Assembly: GCA_017503645.1 (NCBI GenBank)
Contig: JAFVSR010000034.1
Span: forward strand, 1-56,531
DNA: 56,531 nucleotides
Reading direction: 5' to 3'
Source of the DNA: Bacteroidaceae bacterium
GTDB taxonomy: Bacteria; Bacteroidota; Bacteroidia; Bacteroidales; Bacteroidaceae
Shown here: positions 35,646 through 43,605 of the stretch, one piece after another
Position numbering within the stretch: the stretch's first letter is position 1
Layout: each line of letters starts with the position of its first letter
Notes under the pieces: model-generated
Told to the model about the DNA's origin: nothing
The model's database searches: none
Seen by the model: the letters and a program-made list of their open reading frames with translations, nothing else
Program-made: the position numbers and the translations under genes

Positions 35646-36344
35646 TTATGCCTTAATCTTGCCTATGTTGTAATAAACAAGTATCTGGAATAGTACTATA
35701 TTTATAATGGAGGCAAGCAAATATGTTTCTGCCAAGCTGCTTGGTGTCAGGTAACCTTGGCTTGTTGTTTCGAATATCATAGCTATGCACTTTGTTTCAA
35801 TTATGGCAATGGTAACCATCAATGCTATGGCTATCCACGCTCTGTATCGGCACAGCATAATTATGAAAAACGTCGCAACGCTTATGCCGGCCCACGTAAA
35901 CAAAATGCGGTTAAGCAGCCCCGTTGTTTCCTGTAGGCTTGCAATATATGTGGTGGAAAAGCCTGTGGCAATGTAGTTCACGCATATTATGGCAAGCGTA
36001 ATTGTCAGTGGCACAATTATGAATGTATTTACGAGCATCGCTATGTATTTCTCCGCATTGCTTGCGGGTAATAAAAGGTACATCTCTTTTTTTTGCTTGC
36101 GTGGCAGCGTGCCGTAAAATATAAAAGGCGACAGCATTAAAATAAGTTGAACCGTTTCGTTATCATTGCCGAATAGAGGCCCCATACCCAATGGCTCGCC
36201 TATTGCTATAAATACCGCGCGGAAGCCGAACACCATTATCAGCAGTGCGAAAGACACCGCAGCAATGTTGTAAATATACTCGTTGCTCCTGTTCTCATAA
36301 ATTATGAGCCGTGCAAGGCGTTTAATGTTTATTGTGTTATTCAT
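35646..36344 (-). CDS. Integral membrane protein, paralogue 2 of the ABC operon
   Basis: 232 residues with about six hydrophobic segments. It shares INIKRLARLIIYENRSNEY at the N-terminus and LPASNAEKYIAMLVNTFIIV in the centre with its neighbours. The start overlaps the stop of paralogue 3 (ATGA at 36341-36344). It is 47 bases ahead of paralogue 1. ABC-2-type permease role inferred from context. Confidence 0.8.
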   Translation of the reverse strand: MNNTINIKRLARLIIYENRSNEYIYNIAAVSFALLIMVFGFRAVFIAIGEPLGMGPLFGNDNETVQLILMLSPFIFYGTLPRKQKKEMYLLLPASNAEKYIAMLVNTFIIVPLTITLAIICVNYIATGFSTTYIASLQETTGLLNRILFTWAGISVATFFIIMLCRYRAWIAIALMVTIAIIETKCIAMIFETTSQGYLTPSSLAETYLLASIINIVLFQILVYYNIGKIKA

Positions 36345-36991
36345 TGTTGGCCTATTCTTTTAATTCTTAAATATATGAGAATTTGAAATATTGCAATTAC
36401 AAGTAAACTTGTTAAGAGGTGCCCCGTTTCGTCAAATTCTCGTCGCAGTGGGCCGCTTAGCCAATATATTGCTACGATTATATTGCCTTCGACCATTTTA
36501 CTGCGGCTCATCGAGGAGAAGAACAGGTAGGTTACTATGCTTATTATTTGTATATAATGGCACAACTCATTAAGGCCGGGCTTGTAAAATTCCAACCCCG
36601 GTATCTCCCCGCCATATTTTATATATAACCCAATTAATGGAACAAGATTTAGTAATATAAAAAATGCGGGTACCACGACAACGGTGTTTGCCAGCACCGA
36701 CAAATATTTTTCGAGGTTGCTTGCAGGCTGCATCTCGTATAGTTCTCTATTCTCCTTTTTCAGTAAGGGATAATAGAAGGCTGCTGAAAGGTACCCTATA
36801 ATAAAGGTTTTTATTACAGGGAAGAACAGCGATTCTCCGTCAATGTCCGCAGATACCGTCAATGTCGTTATAATATTTACTACAATGCAGTAAAGGATAA
36901 TGAGGAGTGTTGCGTAGCGTAGAAAATTACTGCTCCTGTGCTCGTATATAAACAACTTGGCAAAACGTGCAAGGCTGAATTGTGTGTTCAT
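36341..36991 (-). CDS. Integral membrane protein, paralogue 3 of the ABC operon
   Basis: 216 residues with about six hydrophobic segments: LARFAKLFIYEHRSSNFLRY at the N-terminus, QPASNLEKYLSVLANTVVVV in the centre and LRIKRIGQQ at the end. It is the most divergent of the three. It begins 2 bases after the ATPase stop. Confidence 0.8.
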   Translation of the reverse strand: MNTQFSLARFAKLFIYEHRSSNFLRYATLLIILYCIVVNIITTLTVSADIDGESLFFPVIKTFIIGYLSAAFYYPLLKKENRELYEMQPASNLEKYLSVLANTVVVVPAFFILLNLVPLIGLYIKYGGEIPGLEFYKPGLNELCHYIQIISIVTYLFFSSMSRSKMVEGNIIVAIYWLSGPLRREFDETGHLLTSLLVIAIFQILIYLRIKRIGQQ

Positions 36992-36993
36992 TG

Positions 36994-37794
36994 TTATTTC
37001 TTCAGGTTAATGTAGTTGAAAAGCAGTTCTATGTCAATGTTGCTCTCTTGACCGTTGCTGTTGGGTGCAATGTAGTTATACCCGTTAATGCCCTCCTCGC
37101 TGTAGAGTGCATCGGCAGGCAGCTCCTTTGCTGTGCCACAACGATATTGCTGTTGCAAATCAACTATTGAGGCATCGGTTGCAATGTTCTTCTCTTTTAG
37201 AATTACAATGTGGTCGAGCAGGGTGGAAACCTCCCTTATCTGGTGTGTGGCAATTATGATGCAACGCTCGTCGTTCATATAGCGCGAAATAATCTGCCTG
37301 AACTCGTTTTTGCTTGTTACATCGAGCCCATTGGTTGGTTCATCGAGCAGCAGATAAGGGGTGTTAAGTGCCAGGGCAAAGGCTATGAATACCTTTTTGC
37401 ACTCACCGGTCGATAGTTTGTCGAACTTTGTGTTGCAGTCGAGGCGCAACTCCTTCATCAACTGCTCGAACTCCTCGTATTTGAAAGTGGGGTAGAATTG
37501 CCCATACTCGCGCACAAATGTGCTTATCTTGTTAATGGTAGCCTGTGGGTGCTCGGGCAGGTAAAAGAGGCTTTGCAGAGTCTCGGGGCTGCGCTTGGCG
37601 GGGTTGTTGCCACCTGTTTCCACATTGCCGCGTTTGCTCCTTAGTATGCCGCATATTAGCTTCATAAGCGTTGTTTTGCCGGCACCGTTGGGGCCCAACA
37701 GTCCGTATATTCTGCCTTCAACAAACTGCGTGTTTAGGCCTTTGAGCACCTCTTTACTCCCATAAGAGAAATCTAAATTCTTAATTTGTATCAT
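36994..37794 (-). CDS. ABC transporter ATP-binding protein
   Basis: 266 residues. Walker A GLLGPNGAGKTTLM, signature LSTGECKKVFIAFALAL (an STGE variant of LSGGQ), Walker B YLLLDEPTNGLD and a switch histidine in IIIATHQIREV. The Glu in the signature and the context resemble YtrB-like exporters tied to cell-envelope stress. First gene of an operon with three permease paralogues and a GntR repressor, so substrate-induced derepression is likely. Substrate unknown. Confidence 0.93.
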   Translation of the reverse strand: MIQIKNLDFSYGSKEVLKGLNTQFVEGRIYGLLGPNGAGKTTLMKLICGILRSKRGNVETGGNNPAKRSPETLQSLFYLPEHPQATINKISTFVREYGQFYPTFKYEEFEQLMKELRLDCNTKFDKLSTGECKKVFIAFALALNTPYLLLDEPTNGLDVTSKNEFRQIISRYMNDERCIIIATHQIREVSTLLDHIVILKEKNIATDASIVDLQQQYRCGTAKELPADALYSEEGINGYNYIAPNSNGQESNIDIELLFNYINLKK

Positions 37795-37795
37795 A

Positions 37796-37817
37796 GTGTA
37801 TTAGTGAATTAGTACAC
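37796..37817. promoter_or_regulatory. GntR/YtrA-type operator
   Basis: Palindrome GTGTAnTA-n6-TAnTACAC, perfect at all specified positions, lying between the -7 box (37820-37827) and the ATPase ATG (37794), over the expected transcription start. Position and symmetry fit a binding site for the dimeric GntR protein encoded in the same operon. Confidence 0.65.
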
Positions 37818-37819
37818 CG

Positions 37820-37827
37820 CAAAGATA
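37820..37827 (-). promoter_or_regulatory. -7 box of the ABC operon
   Basis: TATCTTTG on the minus strand, 26 bases upstream of the ATPase start and next to the palindromic operator. Confidence 0.6.
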
Positions 37828-37945
37828 AAGGCGTTTTTTTATTCTGCAAAACAATTATACAGTTTTTTTATCGAGGTTATGGAATAATAGAAAATTACCC
37901 ACTCAAATGAGTGGGTAAAAATTCTTGTGTTTATAAACTTTTGCG

Positions 37946-38080
37946 CCTTCTGTTCTTCTGTTCTTATGTTCTTCTGTCTTATATACCGGAGTACCCGAAG
38001 TGTGAGGATGTTTATAAACTCCTCTTCAAAGTTAGAGGAGGTGGATTTACGAGCAAAGCGAGTAAAGACGGAGGAGTATG
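37946..38080 (+). repeat. Direct repeat copy A (with 60-bp MITE-like core at 38018-38077)
   Basis: Shares with 38257-38382 the T-rich GTTCTTCTGTTCTTATG stretch, TATACCGGAGTACCCGAAG, and a 60-bp core bounded by ACTCCTC and GAGGAGT. The core includes AAAGTTAGAGGAGGTGGATT and GAGTAAAGACGGAGGAGT. No protein-coding role is evident. Confidence 0.7.
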
Positions 38081-38256
38081 TTTGGTGTGTCCTTCTAAAC
38101 ACAAATTAAATAGTGCTTCTCTTATGGTAAGAGGAACTCCCCGCAGGGGTGCGGAGATTGTAATCAAGGAACAACCTTACTTAACCCATCTCCTTCAGTC
38201 TATAGCCACTCTTTTTTTTATTTTAAGTGAGCAAAGAGTTTTGTTCGCCTCAGCGC

Positions 38257-38382
38257 CTTTTGTTCTTTTGTTCTTATGTCTCATATACCGGAGTACCCGA
38301 AGGGATGGTGTTTATATAAACTCCTCCTCAAAGTTAGAGGAGGTGGATTTACGCGCAGAGCGAGTAAAGACGGAGGAGTATG
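38257..38382 (+). repeat. Direct repeat copy B (core 38320-38379)
   Basis: Second copy of the repeat at 37946-38080, with a few substitutions and a shorter T-rich lead. The two copies are about 300 bases apart. The gap 37828-38551 holds only these repeats and low-complexity sequence; 38440-38535 contains GCACAAAGCATT twice. Confidence 0.7.
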
Positions 38383-38551
38383 TCTAAAAACAGGCCGATG
38401 TGAATAAAATTACCGAATATCTATAATAAGTGGTAAAATAACAACCTTGCCAATGGCACAAAGCATTACCTTGGCAACAGCAACCTAAAACAATACTTGC
38501 CACCGCAACGCTCTTGCACAAAGCATTGCTGCAAAAAAATACTGAAGCAAA

Positions 38552-38583
38552 TTGCATTATTCTATTTATTTGCACTACTTTTG
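38552..38583 (+). promoter_or_regulatory. Promoter ahead of the mini-ORF and HEPN/RES genes
   Basis: TTG at 38552-38554 and TACTTTTG at 38576-38583. The predicted start near 38590 leaves a leader of about 80 bases before the mini-ORF at 38670. Confidence 0.5.
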
Positions 38584-38669
38584 TAGCAATTCCACGCACC
38601 ATAGTGCTTGGAAGAACATATTTTAGAGAGCGTTTGCAATAAATCTTTGTTCAGAAAATCGCCAATTTA

Positions 38670-38813
38670 ATGAACAACTCAAAGATGACAGGCAAGGCGC
38701 TCACGTCAATGTTATATATCTACCCATTCGCGGTAGGCTATATACCGTTTGGCGTGGGCTATTGTTTATTATCTGAGTTGTGGGTGTTTGGCGATACCTC
38801 TGAACGGATATAG
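38670..38813 (+). CDS. 47-residue hydrophobic mini-ORF
   Basis: ATG-started frame ending in TAG. The peptide begins MNNSKMTGKALTSMLYIYPF and has one hydrophobic, Gly/Tyr-rich stretch (YPFAVGYIPFGVGYCLLSE). It lies between the promoter and the HEPN-like gene (73-base gap). It may be a leader peptide, a small membrane peptide or chance; I do not recognise it. Confidence 0.3.
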   Translation: MNNSKMTGKALTSMLYIYPFAVGYIPFGVGYCLLSELWVFGDTSERI

Positions 38814-38886
38814 CAATAGTTCCCACGCTTTCTTTTTTTTATTTATACTCCTGTCGGGGAATTGGGGAGAGAAAAAGCAATTTTTA

Positions 38887-39306
38887 ATGAAATACAATGG
38901 TTTGAAAGCTGATATGAGCACTTTTGCTAAACTCATTTATATTTATGAAACTCAAATTAAGTATTTTAATAAGGAAAGCGAGTTTGAATATCAATATAAA
39001 AAAGCGCATATTACATATAAGAATCTAATTAAGAAAAAAATAAGGTACGCTACAAGAGAATGTATTAAAAGTCTTGAACCAGAAATTGAAGTCCCCCACA
39101 AACTATATTTTACTAAAAGAACAGTACTTGTCTTAGACTTACTACGCCATTTAAGGAATTCATTTTCGCACGGCTTATTGACAATGGAATCTAATAAAAT
39201 TATAGTATGTGATAAATACCGTAATTTTCAAACATCAAAAGGCTACTTGGAATACAAATTATTAAAAGAATTTATTGTTGAAATAGTAAAAGAGTATGAA
39301 GGTTAA
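38887..39306 (+). CDS. HEPN-like small protein (putative RNase or partner of RES protein)
   Basis: 139 residues from the ATG at 38887; the frame is open further upstream to 38749, but the preceding stretch does not look coding. The protein is all-helical and basic. It has LLRHLRNSFSHGLL with R90-N-S-F-S-H95, exactly the Rx4H motif (polar residue after Arg) of HEPN ribonucleases, in the right place near the start of a late helix. HEPN proteins are frequent in toxin-antitoxin, abortive-infection and CRISPR ancillary systems. Its stop overlaps the start of the RES-like gene by 11 bases, so the pair is translated together. The AT-rich codon use suggests acquisition. The family call rests on one motif. 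Confidence 0.55.
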   Translation: MKYNGLKADMSTFAKLIYIYETQIKYFNKESEFEYQYKKAHITYKNLIKKKIRYATRECIKSLEPEIEVPHKLYFTKRTVLVLDLLRHLRNSFSHGLLTMESNKIIVCDKYRNFQTSKGYLEYKLLKEFIVEIVKEYEG

Positions 39307-40249
39307 AGATTTCTTGATAAAGAATTATTCGCTTGTGTTAAATAATGACAGATTTGAAGGCGAAACCTTCTATGAATTTGTAAAACATAGGCTTTATGAA
39401 TATAAGAAGGACTTGAATCTAATTGATGAAAATGAGTTTTGCATTTTGTTAGATAATTATAACTTCAAAGGTAAAAAAACAAAATTACGTTTTATTAATG
39501 CGGTGTCTGTTATAATAGACGAGTGTATTCATATTTTGCAATGTTGTTACAAAGGTGATATTTGGAGGGCGGGAGAATTACTTGAAGATTTAATATTGAC
39601 TAGGCATAAACTAAATCGTTATTTAGAAGATTACTATATAAATTGTTTTCAGCATAAATTATTGAAATGTGATGTGTTGTTTAGAATGAGGGACTGTAAA
39701 AAAGGAGAACAGCCTAAAGATTGTTGGCATGTTCCTTATGAGAAAAGAAATATTGCCTCTTCATCTCGATATAGTTTTGCAGGAGTTCCCGCACTATATT
39801 TGGCGGACTCTATTGACACTGCTAATAAAGAGGTCGGAGAGTTAGAAGAATGTAATGATAGATGGTACAGTGAATTTATATTAAATAATAAATTGTTTAT
39901 GCTTGATTTGACCATACCTTCAAAAGATACAACAGATATTGCTGATAAGACTGAAACAATTGATTATTTATTAACTTTTCCGATAAGACTATTGTGTTCT
40001 ATTCAAACCGTGAGTTCTGGAGCTTGTGAAGAATATTATTTCCCACAATTGTTTTGTCATTGGTTATCAAAGGAGAACAAAGATATATCAATAAAATTTT
40101 ATGGTATTACTTACAGTTCAACTATAGATCTTGGTGGGGTAAACTATGTTTTTCCTGCATTTTACAGTAGTAAAGAGCCTATAAAAGGACATAGTCCTAT
40201 ATTACTAGAATTGTTTGAAGCAACATCTCCTAAATTGTATAACCCATAA
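39296..40249 (+). CDS. RES-domain-like protein (putative NAD-targeting toxin)
   Basis: 317 residues. The C-terminal half matches the RES pattern: LFRMR at 128-132, then SSSRYSFAGVPALYLADS (155-172) with DTANKEV just after, and later FYGITYSSTID; RES proteins use such conserved Arg, Glu/Tyr and Ser positions in an ADP-ribosyltransferase-like fold, and studied members deplete NAD+. The N-terminal 120 residues are helical and could be a HEPN/RES-associated domain. The 11-base overlap with the HEPN-like gene suggests a functional pair. RES partners are usually Xre-type antitoxins; no Xre-type gene is visible here. Toxin role is inference. Confidence 0.65.
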   Translation: MKVKDFLIKNYSLVLNNDRFEGETFYEFVKHRLYEYKKDLNLIDENEFCILLDNYNFKGKKTKLRFINAVSVIIDECIHILQCCYKGDIWRAGELLEDLILTRHKLNRYLEDYYINCFQHKLLKCDVLFRMRDCKKGEQPKDCWHVPYEKRNIASSSRYSFAGVPALYLADSIDTANKEVGELEECNDRWYSEFILNNKLFMLDLTIPSKDTTDIADKTETIDYLLTFPIRLLCSIQTVSSGACEEYYFPQLFCHWLSKENKDISIKFYGITYSSTIDLGGVNYVFPAFYSSKEPIKGHSPILLELFEATSPKLYNP

Positions 40250-40260
40250 ATAAAATCATT

Positions 40261-43200
40261 ATGAAAACAATTAAAACTTTACTAATTGCTGTATTTGTGC
40301 TATTGTGCAGTACAATGGCAAGCGGCCACAACTTTGAGGTGGGTGGTATTTACTACAACATTATCTCTTCGAGTGATTTAACCGTGGAGGTAACTTATAA
40401 AGGAAGTTACTATAATACATACAATAATGAATATAGTGGTGCGCTTGTTATACCCCAAACAGTAACCTATAACTCAAAAACTTACAGAGTAACAACTATT
40501 GGAGAGTATGCGTTCATTTATTGCGACGGCCTTACAAGCATTACTATAGGCAACAGCGTAACAACTATTGAATATGGTGCGTTCGATGGTTGCAAACGCC
40601 TTACAAGCGTAACAATTCCCACCAGCGTAACAACTATTGAAAGCGGTGCGTTTGAGGATTGCACCGGCCTTACAAGCGTAACAATCCCCAACAGCGTAAC
40701 AACTATTGGAAGCGATGCGTTCTATAATACAGCTTGGTACAATAATCAACCCGATGGATTGGTATATGCAGGAAAGGTGTTGTATGAATATAAAGGTACA
40801 ATGCCACAAAACACATCTATCATTATAAAAGATGGTACATTGGGAATTGCAGGCTCTGCGTTCAATAATTGCACCGGCCTTACAAGCGTAAGAATCCCCA
40901 ATAGCGTAACAACTATTGGAAGCTTTGCGTTCGATGATTGCACTGGCCTTACAAGCGTAACAATACCCAATAGCGTAACAACTATTGGAGACTATGCGTT
41001 CTCTGATTGCTCCGGCCTTAAAGAGGTGCATATAAGCGACCTATCTGCTTGGTGTAAAATAGATTTTGAAGGTTATACTTCCAATCCATTATATTATGCC
41101 AATAACCTTTATTTGAATGGTGAATTAGTAACCGAACTTGCAATCCCTAATGGTGTTACAGAAATTAAGAATTATGCGTTCTATGATTGCGACGGCCTTA
41201 CAAGTGTAACAATCCCCAATAGCGTAACAAGTATTGGAGATTGGGCGTTCAGTGGTTGCACCGGCCTTACAAGCATTACAATCCCAAATAGCGTAACAAC
41301 TATAGGGAACAGTGCGTTCTATCGTTGCACCGGCCTCACAAGCGTAACAATCCCCAACAGCGTAACAACTATTGGACGCTGTGCGTTCAAGAATTGCCCA
41401 AGCCTTACAAGCATTACAATACCCAACAGCGTAACAAGTATTGGAGATTGGGCGTTCAGTGGTTGCACCGGCCTTACAAGCGTAACAATCCCCAATAGCG
41501 TAACAACGATTGGAGAGTATGCGTTCAGTGATTGTGATATAGCAAAAACAATATGGTTAACAAATACGCCACCGAGTGGTTACTCCTACGCAGCAGGTAA
41601 AATAAATTATGTAGCCAATAATCAGTACACTCAACTTAGTAATGTTGTGGTATATCCATATATAAGTTCATTGTTCGAGATAGATGGTATAAAGTATGTG
41701 CCTGTGAGCCCGGCAGAGAGAACTTGTGATGCTATAGATTGTATATATGACGCTGCAATAGAAACTGTAAATATTGGCAAAACGGTGTTGTACAAGAATA
41801 TTGCGATGAATGTTAAAAAGTTGATGCCATATACTTGTTACAAAAACAAGAATATTAAGAATCTCACAATCTCCAACGACGGTTCTATAGGTGATAAGGC
41901 CTTCTATGGCTGCACAGGGTTAAATGAAATAACAATCAGCAATAAAGGTGATATTGGTGCATCAGCCTTTGAGAGCAGTGCAACAAGCGGTTCTGCAAAA
42001 ATTGAAATCTCCAACGACGGTTCTATAGGTGATAAGGCCTTTTATGGCTGCACAGGGTTAAATGAAATAACAATCAGCAATAAAGGTGATATTAGTGCAT
42101 CAGCCTTTGAGGGCAGTGCAACAAGCGGTTCTGCAAAATTAGAAATCTCCAACGACGGTTCTATAGGTGATAAGGCCTTCTATGGTTGCACAGGGTTAAA
42201 TGAAATAACAATCAGCAATAAAGGTAATATTGGCGCATCAGCTTTTGAGGGTAGTGCAACAAGCGGTCCCGCGAAATTAGAAATCTTCAACGACGGTTCT
42301 ATAGGTAATAAGGCCTTCTATGGTTGCACAGGGTTAAATGATATAGCAATCTCCAACGATGGTTCTGTAGGTGATAATGTCTTCTGTGGTTGCACAGGGG
42401 CTTCTGAGATAACTTTGGGCGATGGTATTACATCTATTGGCAAAAGTGCTTTCTATGCCTGTTCCTCGTTGAAAGAAATAATAATACCAAACAGCGTTAC
42501 ATCATTGAATAGCTACGTTTTCTATAACTGTTCGGCATTAAACAGTGTTGTTCTGTCTGATAGTATAAAGACTATTGGTGAATATGCCTTTAGTGGTTGC
42601 AGAGTGTTGCCCGAAATCAAAATACCGCGAGCAGTAGTAAGTATTGGCAATTATGCCTTTGCGGGGTGTTCATCGCTTGCAGATGTAATTATAGAGAATA
42701 GAACAGCTGCATTGTCCTTGGGTCCCAATGGCTCATCGCCCCTGTTTGCCGATTGCCCCCTCGACTCTGTATATGTCGGTGGCAAGATAAGTTACAAGAC
42801 TTCTCCATTCTACCGTAACAGTTCGTTAAGAAGCGTTGTTATAACCGATGTTGAGGAACAAATTTATGATAACGAGTTCTATGGTTGCACGGGGCTAAAG
42901 AATGTGCAAATAGGTAACGGGGTAAAGTCCATCGGTAAGTGGGCCTTCAGTGGTTGCAGTAACCTTGATTACTTAATTGTGGGAGCAAACGTCAGCAGTA
43001 TTGGGCAAGAGGCCTTCTCCGACTGCAGCAATGTTACAACCATTTATGCACACGCTATGGTACCGCCTGTTTGCGAGGCACAAGCATTGGAGGATATAAA
43101 CAAGTGGAATTGTACGCTTATGGTGCCCAATGAGAGCATTGCAGACTACCAAGCTGCCGAGCAGTGGAAAGACTTTTTCTTCATTTCGGATATCCCTACC

Positions 43201-43335
43201 GGCGTTACAGAGATTTCTCCCGACAACATCGAGGGCTTCGATGATGGTGCGATATACGACCTTTATGGCCGCCCCGTAAACGAGCCTGCCAAGGGTGGTG
43301 TTTATATCATTGATGGTAAAAAGGTGGTGTTGTAG
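40261..43335 (+). CDS. BspA-like leucine-rich-repeat surface protein
   Basis: 1024 residues. A signal peptide (IKTLLIAVFVLLCSTMASG) is followed by many LRR_5/BspA-type repeats of about 23 residues, e.g. LTSVTIPNSVTTIGDYAFSD. From about residue 537 there are four near-identical 46-residue units (138 bp; copies begin at 41871, 42009, 42147 and 42285) with ISNDGSIGDKAFYGCTGL and ITISNKGDIGASAFEGSA. The C-terminus (DGAIYDLYGRPV ... GGVYIIDGKKVVL) resembles the short sorting tail seen on exported Bacteroidales proteins. BspA proteins mediate adhesion. It starts 11 bases after the RES gene. Confidence 0.92.
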   Translation: MKTIKTLLIAVFVLLCSTMASGHNFEVGGIYYNIISSSDLTVEVTYKGSYYNTYNNEYSGALVIPQTVTYNSKTYRVTTIGEYAFIYCDGLTSITIGNSVTTIEYGAFDGCKRLTSVTIPTSVTTIESGAFEDCTGLTSVTIPNSVTTIGSDAFYNTAWYNNQPDGLVYAGKVLYEYKGTMPQNTSIIIKDGTLGIAGSAFNNCTGLTSVRIPNSVTTIGSFAFDDCTGLTSVTIPNSVTTIGDYAFSDCSGLKEVHISDLSAWCKIDFEGYTSNPLYYANNLYLNGELVTELAIPNGVTEIKNYAFYDCDGLTSVTIPNSVTSIGDWAFSGCTGLTSITIPNSVTTIGNSAFYRCTGLTSVTIPNSVTTIGRCAFKNCPSLTSITIPNSVTSIGDWAFSGCTGLTSVTIPNSVTTIGEYAFSDCDIAKTIWLTNTPPSGYSYAAGKINYVANNQYTQLSNVVVYPYISSLFEIDGIKYVPVSPAERTCDAIDCIYDAAIETVNIGKTVLYKNIAMNVKKLMPYTCYKNKNIKNLTISNDGSIGDKAFYGCTGLNEITISNKGDIGASAFESSATSGSAKIEISNDGSIGDKAFYGCTGLNEITISNKGDISASAFEGSATSGSAKLEISNDGSIGDKAFYGCTGLNEITISNKGNIGASAFEGSATSGPAKLEIFNDGSIGNKAFYGCTGLNDIAISNDGSVGDNVFCGCTGASEITLGDGITSIGKSAFYACSSLKEIIIPNSVTSLNSYVFYNCSALNSVVLSDSIKTIGEYAFSGCRVLPEIKIPRAVVSIGNYAFAGCSSLADVIIENRTAALSLGPNGSSPLFADCPLDSVYVGGKISYKTSPFYRNSSLRSVVITDVEEQIYDNEFYGCTGLKNVQIGNGVKSIGKWAFSGCSNLDYLIVGANVSSIGQEAFSDCSNVTTIYAHAMVPPVCEAQALEDINKWNCTLMVPNESIADYQAAEQWKDFFFISDIPTGVTEISPDNIEGFDDGAIYDLYGRPVNEPAKGGVYIIDGKKVVL
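41871..42422 (+). repeat. Intragenic 138-bp tandem repeat
   Basis: Four copies beginning at 41871, 42009, 42147 and 42285, exactly 138 bases apart, the last one diverging after its first half. The copies differ at only a few positions, implying recent expansion or homogenisation by recombination. Confidence 0.85.
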
Positions 43336-43343
43336 AGTTATAA

Positions 43344-43456
43344 ACTCCTCCACCTCGGGGCGGTCGGCCTTCGGCACTCCTTTGGGGGCCTAAAGGTCCC
43401 GTCGTCGCAAGCAGTGCTGTGGCTCCGCACTGCCCTCTTAAAGCAAGAGGAGGAGT
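43344..43456. repeat. ACTCCTC/GAGGAGT-bounded interspersed element
   Basis: Begins ACTCCTCC and ends GGAGGAGT, like the 60-bp cores at 38018-38077 and 38320-38379, but with a different GC-rich interior containing short hairpins (GGGGCGGTCGGCC, GCAGTGCTGTGGCTCCGCACTGC). Sits directly behind the BspA-like gene. Confidence 0.5.
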
Positions 43457-43469
43457 ATTCAAAGAATTT

Positions 43470-43553
43470 AGTTACAATACGTAACATACTGAACGAATGT
43501 GAAGTATCTCCGGTGTGTATGCTGAGATTTCTCCACTATGTGTTCGAAATGAC
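43470..43553 (-). repeat. Relic of the TGTCATnnCGA MITE-like repeat
   Basis: On the minus strand it begins GTCATTTCGAACACATAGTG and contains GAGAAATCTC, matching the left half of the repeat at 31382-31516. Confidence 0.5.
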
Positions 43554-43563
43554 AAAAAAACCT

Positions 43564-43595
43564 ATAATCCCGAGTGGCACGCAACTCGGGATTAT
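43564..43595. terminator. Hairpin terminator between convergent genes
   Basis: Perfect 12-bp stem ATAATCCCGAGT / ACTCGGGATTAT with an 8-base loop, 11 bases from the mtgA stop. Confidence 0.75.
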
Positions 43596-43605
43596 TAGTC
43601 TTTGT

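Noticed and set aside
38384-38602. 72-codon minus-strand frame in the repeat-rich gap
   Set aside because: Overlaps the plus-strand promoter and low-complexity GCACAAAGCATT repeats; cysteine-rich product with no family resemblance.
38749-38886. N-terminal extension of the HEPN-like gene
   Set aside because: The extra 46 residues overlap the mini-ORF, have different composition, and an internal ATG at 38887 gives a sensible HEPN-sized protein.
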